Of a DNA stretch of 64,000 nucleotides, positions 36,787-48,255 are shown in pieces. The position numbers were made by a program, and so were the translations under genes. The DNA is from Tetrahymena thermophila SB210 (lineage: Eukaryota; Ciliophora; Oligohymenophorea; Hymenostomatida; Tetrahymenidae), in the NCBI RefSeq assembly GCF_000189635.1, contig NW_002475926.1:434001-498000 (forward strand), in the 5' to 3' direction. Under the pieces are notes generated by a model that had not been told where the DNA came from, searched no databases, and saw only the letters and a program-made list of their open reading frames with translations. Positions within the stretch are counted from its first letter, which is position 1. Each line of letters starts with the position of its first letter.

Positions 36787-37953
36787 ATGATATAACAATA
36801 ATAGAAAGAATAAAAAAAATAAAACTAAGCAAATGACTAAAAAAATATTACACAGTATCAGCAAAAAAATAGCGCTCTAACAAAAAAAAATTAAATCTAA
36901 AAAATGAAGAAGGTAAAGGTTCTTAAAATTTCAAAGCTTTACTAATAGCTTAAAGAAATTGACGATGAGCCGATATACATATATTTTTTAATAAAGATAT
37001 ATAAAAGTTATGAACAAGAAAGTTACTGTTAGTATCGGAATTATGGGTTTGCAGATGCTAAGATAGCAAAGATTGAGTATGTATAACTTGATAAGATATA
37101 TTAAACTATTGACATACATTTTGATTTCTTTTCTTCAGGAGTTGATAATTTTTAAAAATTAATAAAAATGTTCAAAAGAAAATAAAGTCAGATTTACTTA
37201 AATCTCTCTGTTGCCTTAAAATAATATCAAATTCATATTAACGATCTTTCAAAAATTATTGTAAATTTATTTTCAGATAAAAACGAATCTCCTGATAATA
37301 TACAAGAAAGAATAGATTAAGCTTATCCAGAATTTGAACAAACTGTGAAGCAATGGGCTTGCGAAGAGCTAGCTAACGAATTGTATGAAATCGAACTATG
37401 CGTAGCTAAAATAAATATATGTAAACCAACTCTCAAGAAAAAGATTTACTCCAAAAATTTGATGTTATTTTTAGGTGGTGACCTTGAAGAAATTTACTCA
37501 AAGCTTATTGATCTTAATTTGAAAGATGTTATTCAAAATTTTTTAAATGGAGGAGAATTTAATGGCGAGATGTAACTTGAAAAAACAATTAAAATTTTAT
37601 AATGGATGATTAGATAAAATTATAATGATTAGCTGACATTTTAAGATGAGATATTTACAATTGACGGAATTACTATCCCAACTTAAAAAACACTGAAATA
37701 CTATTGTTATGATTATCAGAAAAATGAGGTGGTCTAATACCACTAATTTCATTTTTTTTATGTGACTCTATACAATTTTGAGCCAAGTTGGATAAGATAT
37801 TTATTAGAGACTAGATATACTCTATAGTAAATACCCAAACAAATTTAATAAGAAGAATATTCAAGCAAAATTTAAAACTAAGTTTAGAATAACTTTGAAT
37901 TTATATGTAAATAAGAGTATTTTTTAGAGAAATTCAATTATTTTAAAAAGTGA
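36787..37953 (+). CDS. P-family protein 4 (P4), subgroup A
   Basis: Intronless, 388 aa. The head is Gln/Lys/Asn-rich and almost all its glutamines are TAA or TAG. Blocks: DDEPIYIYFLIKIYKSY, QYRNYGFADAKIAKIE, GVDNFQKLIKMF, ANELYEIELCVAKI, KKKIYSKNLMLFLGGD, EIYSKLIDLNLK, LNGGEFNGEMQLEKTI, FQDEIFTIDGITIPTQKTL, LYNFEPSWIRYLLETR and FICKQEYFLEKFNY near the end. It is closest to P1 (shared GVDNF, NELYEIEL, YSKNL, LIDLNLK). It also has a second ATG at about residue 47 (MKKVKVLK) that would drop the low-complexity head; the longer start is chosen because the head is open and compositionally like the heads of the others. Confidence 0.78.
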
Positions 37954-38560
37954 TTTCTTCTATTCGAAAATTAAAAAATTAGAGATTTAAAAAATAAAAA
38001 GTATAAAAATGTATTAATTGTCGTCTTTAAAAAATATATGTAAATTTTTTTTACCATTCAAAAGTAAAGTATTTTATTCTTTTATTTAATGCATTGTGAA
38101 CTTTATAAAACTCATAAATAAAGTCTCTCTTATTGTTTTTCATAAATTAATATAATTTTTAAGAGTTGAATAAATAAATTGAAAAATAATAAATAAAATA
38201 GCTAATTTGATAATTTTTTTTATTTCTAAAATTAAATAATATTCATTTTTACACTTTATAAATTTATTTCGAAAAACAAATATTTTTTAAATTTACTTTT
38301 AAAAAATTAATTTAATTTATCAAAGATTTTTTTATCAAACTCAATAACTATTAAGTCCAAAAAAGTACTAGTAAATTATATATTGCTATTTACTTGATTC
38401 CCTTTTCACTTTTATCAGATATTGATTGGTATTTCAGATTAAAATAAACAAATTTTCTGATAAGGATATGATATAATCTATTAATTTATGACTTTAAAGA
38501 ATTACATCAATTAATTAAATAAATTAATTAATTTGTATCAAAAGAACTTTAAACAAACTA
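37954..38560. other. Intergenic, no gene seen
   Basis: AT-rich spacer between P4 and P5. Nothing recognised. Confidence 0.6.
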
Positions 38561-39679
38561 ATGGAAGAAGAAAAAGAAAAAGATTCACAATAAACTATAG
38601 TAAATTATAAATAGAAAACGATTAAAAAAAAGAAAAAGAAACTATAATAAGCTGGTTGGATTCCATTAATATAGAATATATTGTTAAACTTTAGTAATGA
38701 GCCTGTATATATTCCTTTTTACAAAAAAATTATGAAGAGATATGATGATGAGAATTATAACAAATATAGAAATTATGGATTTACTGATTCTGGTTTTTGT
38801 AGTATAGATTAGATTAAATTAGACTATATCCATGAAAATTTATAAATTTCAATGAATACTCATTCCATAGGAAATAGAGATTTTTCGTTTTTAATTGAGA
38901 TGTATAAATCATACCAAGATCAATAGTATTATGAGCTTGCTATACTACTTGAAAAATATTAAATAAAATGTTAGCAATAAATAAGCAAGCTAGAATAAGT
39001 AATTGATGAATTAAATTAAATGAAATATATTACTCAAGAAGAACTAAGTGAATCTTTTGATATGTTTGAAAAAGATGTAATGGATTGGGTAAATTAAAAT
39101 ATTCAAAATGAAATTTATGAATTATCATTAGGGTTCATTAATTTTGAATCTAAAATTCCTGATATTAAAAAAAAAATATTCTCAAAAAATATAATTGAGT
39201 TTTTAGCAAGAGATATCTAAACTTTTTTTTCATAACTTTCTTAGAAAAACATGAAAATTGAGCTTGATAATTTGATGAATGGTTAAGAATTTAGTGGAAG
39301 AATTTAGCTTGAAAAAAAGATCAATACGTTTAAATAGATTTTGAGTGATTAGAAATACATAGAAACAGAAGATGAAGTAATAACTATTGAAGGATTAGTG
39401 CTACCAGCTAAAAGAAAATCAAAAATGTTATTTTATAATCATAGAAATAGATAAATAACAAAAGAATAAAACTTAATGTTTTTTATAATTAGAACGTATG
39501 ACTTCGATGCATCTCAAATCTAGCGTTTAATTAACTTAAGAAACGAACTATTATCTAATTTCTTTAAGAATAATAAACATCCAAACTTTTAAAATAGTAG
39601 CTTTTAAGGAAACATTTTCTAAAATTTTGAGTATGCATGTCAATAAGAATATTTTTTAGAAAAGTTTAAATACATATGA
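38561..39679 (+). CDS. P-family protein 5 (P5), subgroup B
   Basis: Intronless, 372 aa, the shortest member. Short acidic/basic head with KTIKKKKKKL, then WIPLIQN, NEPVYIPFYKKIMKRY, KYRNYGFTDSGFCSID, MYKSYQDQQYYELAILLEKY, FESKIPDIKKKIFSKN, NGQEFSGRIQLEKKI, VITIEGLVLPAKRK, FDASQIQRLINLR, and the terminal ACQQEYFLEKFKYI. Relative to its sisters the LPTTK block is LPAKR and the YNFEP block is YDFDA, so this copy is the most changed in the C-terminal half, yet the final signature is kept. The conservation of the last 12 residues against a drifting background marks them as functionally important. Confidence 0.78.
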
Positions 39680-40515
39680 AAGAAAAATAAATCAAATTAT
39701 AATGTAATTTAATATCTGGTAGCTATTTAAGTTGTTGAATAGAATTTTATTGAAAATTATTTTAAATTATACAAGTTTAAATTCATTTTGGGGCTAAAAT
39801 AATTGCCAAAAATAATAGTCAAAGAAATATTTATTTTTATAATTTTTCACCTTATCTTCTTATCTTTAAATAATTTAAACTTTAAAAGAATTATTTTTAT
39901 TATTTAAAGCAAATTGTGCTCAAAAAATTATAAATTTAAAGCAAGACTATAAATCATATTTAAAGAAAATTGATTAAAATAATTATTTAGGAAATTATTT
40001 TAGTCTTTAATTACATGTAAATGATTTATAGTTTTTCAGTTAATAATTTATCATATTTAATACGCATTTTAAACTAAAATAGAAAAAAAGACTTTTTTTA
40101 ACTGTAAAGATTATTTTTTTTAATGCTTCTATTTAATTCTAATATTGAAATTAAATTTGTTATTTTTCTACTACATTAATTAATTAAAATAGATGAAAGA
40201 CTGAATGGATATTAATTAAAAATCACTAGTAAATAGAATTTGTAATTAAATGCGAGCTATTTTTTACTTAAAAAAAATGAAAGCTTTACACTTTAATATT
40301 AAATTGCTTCCAAATTTTTTATTTTATTTATTGAACAACTTATATAAAAATAAAAACTATTTCTGAGAATATTAAGAAAAATCATTACCAGTAGAATTGT
40401 TTATTTTAAGGTATTCATAGAATTAATTGATTTTTTTGTTATTAAGTAAAGAAAGGAATTTTAGATTACATAAACATTTTTTTATAATAAAAAAAAATAA
40501 ATCTGAAAAAAAAAA
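39680..40515. other. Intergenic, no gene seen
   Basis: AT-rich spacer between P5 and P6. No gene or family relic recognised. Confidence 0.6.
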
Positions 40516-41700
40516 ATGGAAATAGAAGAAGAAGAAAAAATTTAAAAAAATGAAACTTAAATTGCTATAAAAAGATAAAAATATCCTAAATCCGAAAGCG
40601 ATAAAATAGTAAAGGCAAATATGAATAGATATAAAAAGAAAAAGTAAGTTTAAGTTTTGGTGCATCCAAATATACCTTGCAGTGTGATGAATTTGAACCA
40701 AGAACCAATTTATATTTATTTTTTATTTAAAATCTTTAAGAGTTATGATAATGAAGATTATAATAAGCATAGATACTTTGGATACGCAGATGCAGGAGTA
40801 GGAAGAATAGATTAGATTTATTTAGATAAGGTAAATGAAACCATTGATTTAAATTTACAAATCTACTCTCAAGGATACGAGGATTATAAGTATCTAATAT
40901 AGATTTTTAAAAATAAATAAGATATCTTGTATTATAATTTGGCTAATTTATTAGAATAATATTAGCAGTGGACTAACTAGCATTTATCCTATATTTTAAA
41001 TGCCTTTTCTGATAAAAATATTTTTAATTAATCATTCTAAGAAAAAATTGATTAGGCATAACCAGAGTTTGAGTCAGTAGTTAAAAAATGGGCTTAAGAA
41101 AAATTTCCTAATGAATTATTTGAAATAGAGTTAGGCACTGTCAATATAAACCAAGCAAAACCTATTCTTTTAAAAAAAATATTTTCCTAAGGCTTAATGA
41201 TGCTTTTAGGAGGTGAAGTTTATGATATATATTAAAAGCTAATTGAATATAATTTAAAAGAGAGCTTAAGTAGCTTTTTGAATGGTGGAGAATATAATGG
41301 GAGATTGCAGTTAGAAAAAATAATAATTTTAATAAAAAGCTTCATGTAAAATAACTATACCCATGTTGTTTTTGAAGATGAAATATTTACTTTAGATGGT
41401 ATTTCAATACCAACTAAGAAAACTATTAAAACATATTATTACGATGAAGAGCAAAAATAAATAAATTAGAAGCCTAATATGTATTTTATTATCATAACAT
41501 TCTATAATTTTGAATCTAATTGGATAAAGTATTTGATAGAAATAAGATAGTAATTCTCTTAGTTAAGAAAAGAAATTGAGTATCCTGGAATAAAAGAAGC
41601 ATCTCAGAAATAATTTTATAAAAATTTTGAATACATTTGCAAATAAGAATACTTTTTAGAAAAATTTGATTACACAAACAAATTCTAAGACAGCTAATGA
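40516..41700 (+). CDS. P-family protein 6 (P6), subgroup A
   Basis: Intronless, 394 aa, last of the array. Head Glu/Lys-rich. Blocks: NQEPIYIYFLFKIFKSY, KHRYFGYADAGVGRID, FPNELFEIELGTV, KKIFSQGLMMLLGGE, DIYQKLIEYNLKES, LNGGEYNGRLQLEKII, FEDEIFTLDGISIPTKKTI, FYNFESNWIKYLIEIR and YICKQEYFLEKFDYT, followed by eight more residues to TGA. It groups with P1 and P4 by PNELFEIEL, DIYQKLI and LDGISIPT. An antisense open stretch here is only a shadow of this frame. Confidence 0.8.
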
Positions 41701-42118
41701 ATGAATATATTTTATTTTTTAATTAATTAATTATCTATCTTTGCATTTAAATTTTAGTTAGAATTTTCGAAATTATTTATTTTTTTTTGTGAAGATAAAA
41801 AAATATTTTAGGTAAAAATATAAAAAATTATTTTATCAAAGTAAAAATATTTTAATTATTTTAATTTTTTTGAATAATTTTATGTTTTTTACTGACAATG
41901 ATTTATCATAAATTCCATGTAAAAATGAGGAGGTTATCACGAATTTTTAAAAATGAATAAATGAAATGAGAAGTGAGCATTAATTAATTAAAAAAGAAAA
42001 AATAAGATTATAAAAGTAAAATGAATTTAATATAAAATGTAAACTAATAAACTAAACAAGTTTTTTTGAAATTTAAATTTATTTTAAAAGAGTTGTTGTT
42101 AGTTAGTTCTCCAAAGAA
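41701..42118. other. Intergenic between convergent genes
   Basis: AT-rich spacer between P6 (+) and the Ttd14-like gene (-), with a short TTAA-type repeat near 41718. Nothing else seen. Confidence 0.6.
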
Positions 42119-44135
42119 TCAGAGAGAATCCTTTCTGATATTTAATATTTCTTCATCTCCTTCAGGAACGTACCAATCTTTCTTGGCAAGGACACGACTT
42201 GTGTAGCCCTTTTCATTTGAGACATCACGTTTAACAGTGATGAATCCAGGGATTTTAATTTCTTAATCTTCTTAAAGCTTAGCTTTGAGTAAGCTGAAAC
42301 CTTCTTTTACATTTAAGTAAGTATCGATAACATAATAGATACCTTCCCACATGAAACAGATTCTTTCTTTAAGGAGAGGTTAGCGTGTGGGATCACGAAG
42401 AGATAATAAGAAGAGGTATTCTTTGAAGTTGAGTTATTTCTTTTGAGTAGAAACCTAAACATCATTTATGAATTCATTTTATGACCACAAGTAGACAAAT
42501 TAACTACCTTGTCCTCTTCTACGAACTTTAGTATATATTTTATGATTTTTATCTTTAATAGGTAAGTTGTGTTAAATGAAGACATCTTCAATATAGAACT
42601 TTTGTATTTTAATGTTAGCTTCATTTGATGAAACAAAGTTAGAGTATTCGAGTAAATATCTTTTATGCACTTTATTAAGAGATCCTGAGAGACCAACTGA
42701 TAGTCTAACTATACTTACTAACTTATCTAGCTTGTCTTCAAAATTCTTCACTGAAATATTATCTATAATTTAATAGTTAGGGTGACCCAACCAAGCGAGT
42801 TAAAGCTTTCTGTCGACAACAATAGCATCACTAGGAGATTCGTGTCTGACATCATTATCCTTGTTGTAGTAATTTTAAGCACCATCAGCAGCAGTTACTA
42901 AATGAATGACTAAATCGTATCTATTTATTTATTTTAAATAAAGTTAATTTAATTAATTATAAATTTTATTTAGATTTGTTTTGATTAAATTCATAGAATT
43001 TTCTTTTTTGTTACAAAAATAAAGATTTTAAAAAAGAAAACAAAAGAGAGATTCTCTGATTTGATTTAAGACAAATAGAATAGGTATATGCAGTGAATGA
43101 GTGAAAGGTATCTTAGATTTATTTCTTTAAATTGAATGCAGTAAAAGAATCAAATTTAAATAAAACAATTGTCTAAATTTATTTGCTGAATACAATCTTA
43201 TAATGCTTTAGCTTTTTTAAATATCTATGATCGATCATTATTTAAAATACCTACTTATTGATTAAATGAATTTTGTTTTTTATTTAAATCTATTCTATTT
43301 AAACTATCCAAGTTGATTGATTCACTGACTATTCTAAGTTGAAATTATCTAAGAGCTTGGTAAATTGTGTTAAAACGTTTGAATTTTTGAAATTAAATTA
43401 ATATATAAATTGTTTTATCCATTACCTTTTATCACGAATTTGGACTTCAGTTAAACCCATCTATTCTAGCATCTTGTTCCATAGGTTAGGGGGAAGATAA
43501 GCAGATCCATCCATAAGACCTCTGTCACAAAGAATAACAGATTTTCTATTTGAAAGCTTTGCAATACCATGGAACGAGTCTTCAAGTTGTACTTGAGTCT
43601 TCATCAAGGCCTTTTGGAAATTAATTTACTAGGTGTCATCGTAATGAGACATATCAATCATACCACCTCCATTTGCTATCATAGTAGCAGCTTCGGGGAC
43701 AGTAAATACATTAAAACCTTCATCACGTAACTTTTCAGAAAGAAGAACCAAACCTGAGGTTTTACCAGCACAAGGACCACCAGTAATACAAATTTTATGA
43801 ACGAGTTTATTGGATTCGTTAACAGACTTAGAAATCTACTTTTCAAGAGCAAGTTCGTTTTCTAAATTTTGGCTGCTTTCTTTCTTTTAGTTATTAGATT
43901 TTGCAAAAGCTGACAAAATTTACTAATCAAGCCCGTTTTCAGCATCTAATTCAGAGGGTTAAGCACTTTATGATTCAGCTTTTTATTCTACGAGCTTGAG
44001 AAGTTACTTTAATTAAACTTCTCTGTTGTTAATACTTTGAGAGCACTTATTGGCTACAATAGCACTAATAGCTGCACTTCCAGCTAGAGCTAATCCCTTA
44101 AGGATGCTAGAAAGTTAAGTATTTGAATCACTCAT
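42119..44135 (-). CDS. Ttd14-like P-loop NTPase with CYTH-like C-terminal domain
   Basis: Two exons (43426-44135, 42119-42920; 505-nt intron, phase 2) give 503 aa. Homologues of Drosophila TRPL translocation defect 14 bind GTP and phosphoinositide and act in membrane-protein traffic. Residues 11-28 (ILKGLALAGSAAISAIVA) are hydrophobic, a likely membrane anchor absent from the core family. A Gln/Glu-rich linker follows. The AAA_28-type domain has Walker A GGPCAGKT at 119-126, VFTVPEAATMI, and VILCDRGLMDGSAYLP. The C-terminal half has charged strand pairs (VSSNEANIKIQKFYIEDVFI, then KVRRRGQGSQFVY) as in CYTH-like tunnels, ending PGFITVKRDVSNEKGYTSR. All sizes fit the family. Target membrane and cargo unknown. 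Confidence 0.87.
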
Positions 44136-45841
44136 ATTAATATTGATTGTTTTTTTTACAAAATTTTTATAAAGGATAACTTATATTAGAATTAACTTAT
44201 GCTTGCTTTAGTGAGAGGGTATAAGCTTTTCTTGATGATGTCAAAGAAATGTTTATAAAGCCTTTTACTACTACCTTTTATGAGATTATTTTATCTGTCT
44301 AAAACTAAATGATTAGTTCTTTAGATCGTTTAATTTTTTTAAACAAATAGGAATAATTTTGGGATAAAAAATAATCCAAATAAATTATTTATAATTAGCC
44401 GCTAATTTTTAAAGCCTACATTGCAAAGCAAAGCAAGAGTCCCCCTCCTCTTCTTATAATATTTAACTAGCTTTACCAAATTTCAAATAAATCTTTTTTA
44501 TTTTAAATATCTTAAGATATGCTTCTAGCATTAACACTAATTTTATGTAATTGAATAGACAATGCATTCCTGCATGCTTAACTTGGTCCCTCATTTTTCA
44601 GCCCGCAAATTTTAGTATCTCATTTATACTTAGCATCAATTTAAAATCTTTTGAATTCTTAAGAGTTCTACAAATTTAAATGAGAGAGAGTATTCACAAT
44701 AAAATAAATATTTTAATGCATGAATAAATACAAAGTAAGCAATCTGCATAGAAAAGTATGCTTGTAAGTGTTATTTAAATAGAAATGTCCAAGAATTATA
44801 AAATTTACTCAAGTAGCTTCATAGAATAGAGGCATATTTTTTATCAAAATCGATAATATTTAATGAAAAACGAAGGAGAATTATAGATAAAAAGCTATAA
44901 TTAGTAAAGTTAAATGTTACATTTTATTTGGTGGAGAGATTTAGGATATAAACTACCTTTAATTACTGTTTAACAATCAAGCAACAGATTAAGATTTTAT
45001 AACAAGTTAAGCATCAAAGTGAATATTTATTTAATATTATTTATTAAATTAAACACCACACATAAGATAAAGTAAAATGCATCATAAATGATTGCTGTTA
45101 TTAGATAAGCAAATAGTACATTTTAAAATTGATTGATGAAGTTCTATTTATTGTAATCTCTAAAATCTTATTCAGACTAAGACAATAAATACCTTAACAA
45201 TATTTAAAGTAGGTAGGTAGGTTAATCTTTGTTTAATGAGCTTGCTTGCTAAAATGACTTTGGCTTAAAAAGTAAATCGGAAATTCATATATTTCTATAT
45301 CTTTTATTTTTATACCGATTTAATTATTTCTTAAAAAAATAAGAAAATACAAAATAAATTCAAATGAAATAAATATAAAACGACATTTATTTTTTATTAT
45401 TTTTCTAAATTAAAAAATTTCATTCAGTTCGTGTGTTGTTTCTTCTTCAGTATTTTTGAGAAATTTACTAGTAATATTATATTTAACATACCTATTAAAG
45501 TTTTTTATAGAACAATTTAGAGTACCCCTTTAAATATAGTTTGGGGATAAATGTAATTTATTTATATACCAAACTCCTTTTAATAATTTATTTTATTAGT
45601 TGACCCATCAAATTTATTTATTTTCAAAAGCATAATATAAAATTAAAATGAAACGAAGTATAATAGATTTAATTATTTTGTTTTTATTTTTTAGAAAAAA
45701 GATAAAGATTTATTATAATTTTATTAAATTTATTAAAAATAGATAGATATTGAAGCAGCTAGTTTGTTTTTATTAGTCATCATATGTACAAATATTTTTA
45801 ATTAAATTATATAAAATTAAACTAGATTATTTTTTTGTATT
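44136..45841. other. Intergenic, no gene seen
   Basis: 1.7 kb upstream of the Ttd14-like gene and downstream of the coiled-coil gene. 44150-44700 is somewhat richer in G/C than the rest and may hold UTR or promoter sequence, but I see no coding frame. Confidence 0.5.
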
Positions 45842-47380
45842 TCATTAATTTTTAGATCCATCGGTACTTATTTCATGGAATGCAGGAGAGTTTTAAGCTG
45901 AGCTACGTCTAGAGGAACTTTATTTATCTTAGCCTTTGAGAGCATCTATGACTCTTCTATTGCCTTTTGGAAAACAAATTTATTACATAAAGTTATTTAT
46001 AGAAATTGTAATTAATTACTATTTGGAGTTGTTCCTTCAGAAATAGGATTGTATGAAAATGCATTAATTTATAAGTTAACATGGTTAGCATTCTACGAAT
46101 TCCCTCTATGAGATTTATCAACTGAAGGACTTTGTTTATGTAACCTTTCAACCAGCACAGAATTATTGACTGCATAGTAATGGTGCTTGCGTATTCCTTT
46201 TGCTGTATTCCTATGAGGACTTGAAGGACTATAGTATTGCTATAAATTTTTACTTAAAGATAGTTACTGGCTTGGAGATGTATTTCTTGCTTAAATTAGT
46301 ATATCTTCGAAATCCTTCATAGCCTTTGTTTGTAAAGTTTATGTATTTTTTAAATTCTAGACCATTTTCATTTCCTATTTTTCTAGCTGCTATACCTCAA
46401 ACTAGATAAGCAAAATAAGAATTATTTATAAATAAATCAACATTGCTTTAAAATTAATTTAATATTTATTTACTTCTTTAATTTCTCTTTTCTGAACTTC
46501 TTAGTGCAACTTCTTAGAATAGTTTCCTTTAGCTCTTTGAACTTTCAATTCCTTTTACAATAGAATTGTTTAATATCATAAATATAAAAGCATTTATTTA
46601 TTTATTACTTATATTTTTTCTTTACGATACTCTGCTTCTCGTTCTTGGGATTTGATAGAATTAGTTTTAGAAAGCTTTTATTGAAAGAGGTCCTCGCTAA
46701 CTCTGTTGATGTATTCTTTATATTTCTTTTATTAATAGCTAACTTAATATTTAATCTTTGATGATATAAATTTTACTATTTTTGATTGCTTAAGTTATTA
46801 TGCTTCTTATTGAACCTTATGTTAAATAGATTCGTTTATAAGTTACTTAGCAATTTTTGAAATGTCTTTCACTTCTTGGACTTATTGATGCTTTTAGACA
46901 ACCTATTCTTCATATTCTTATTTTCTCTATTTATTTAAAATGATCAATTTAATAATATCCCTTTATGTCTAATAAAATCTCTACTCTTTTTCTCTCTTCT
47001 GAGGTTTTAATGTTACGCTCTCTAAATGAGAGTATTTCACTTGCCTTCTTTTGTGTATCATTTATTTTTTTTAGCGTTTTTTGTTCTTCTTAGTTAATAA
47101 AACGAATTCTGTTATATAAAAGTTAAGCTTCATTTTCTGCTTTTTTGTATAAATATCTCTAGTCGGTAATTTTCATCGATTTGTTGTAAGAAGTATCATA
47201 CATATCCATAATAGCTACATTATGGATGAGATTGTTTGCGTTAAATGAAGTAGCTGTTAAGTACAAATTGCTTGAATGATTTAATGAATGCGATCTATCT
47301 GTTGTTGATCTAGGAGAATTCTAAGAACTCTAAGGACCTTAATAATATTTTGGGGTATTATAAATTAAATTGCTAGCCAT
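45842..47380 (-). CDS. Coiled-coil protein, five exons
   Basis: Exons 46985-47380, 46609-46926, 46474-46551, 46020-46401 and 45842-45963 (introns 56-72 nt, phases 0, 0, 0, 1) give 431 aa. Residues 1-75 are Ser/Asn-rich with SSNLYLTATSFN. From about 80 to 300 the sequence is one long run of Lys, Glu, Gln and Leu in heptads (for example RKQEYEEQVVQKHQQVQEVK), a strong coiled coil. The C-terminus is Ser/Asn-rich and ends RRSSAQNSPAFHEISTDGSK. The coding frame changes at each intron and closes properly only after splicing. The pattern fits a cytoskeletal or basal-body structural protein in a ciliate, but no specific family is recognised. Confidence 0.75.
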
Positions 47381-48255
47381 TTTAATTATGGTTTGAAAAT
47401 ATAGTGCTATAAAGTTAAACTAATTCAATTAAAACTTTAATTTGATAACTATTGGTGTTTATTTGCAATCTTTTTCACTAAATATATAATTTTTGCTTGC
47501 AAATTATTTGATATTTGAGGATATTACTTGTATATATGGTTAATATTTTACCAAATATTATTTAATTTTTTAATGAAATAAATATTAATGTTTAAAACTA
47601 ATTGAATGGTATTTAGGTGTTGTATTTAACACAATAAAATTATAAGCTTGACTTATTCAATATAATAGATTTAATAAACTTTGAATTATTTCAATCTACA
47701 CTTAGCTTCATCTTCCAAAAGAAAATATTTTTATTTATTTTAAATTTTTAATTAATAAACTTTCTTCTAAAATTTAAATTTTACATAAAATATATGTCTT
47801 CTTAATTTAATTTTAAGTGAATTTTCATAATATTTTCCTTCACATATGCCTCCTGATTGATTAAAATTTTTATGTTTTCAAATTATCTCAAAACATAAAT
47901 AAGTTCATATTAATTTACAAAAATAAATTTTATTTATCTAGCTTATCTATCTTCAATTCCAAGAAATCAAGAAATAGAAAAGTTTGAAAATCTTTAAATT
48001 TTAGTTACTTAAATTTTAGAATGAAGTTAAAACTAAATTATATAAATATTTAAATGTAAATCATAACATCTTCTTAATTGTTAAAATAAAATTTTTTTAT
48101 AATTTTAAAAGCAAAATTTATCGATTGACTAGAATTATGTCAATAATAAAAATGGTTTATCTATTATTTATCAATTTGTTATTTAGTAAAAATCAATATT
48201 AGAAAATTATATTTATCTTTTGTAAAGATTAAAATGGAGAGCTTTAATGTTTTAA
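47381..48255. other. Intergenic, no gene seen
   Basis: AT-rich spacer between two minus-strand genes; nothing recognised. Confidence 0.6.

Noticed and set aside
45130-45842. Continuation of the coiled-coil gene past 45842 in another frame
   Set aside because: That frame stays open only because TGA is rare in AT-rich DNA; splicing the 56-nt intron at 45964-46019 puts the gene in the frame that ends at 45842.
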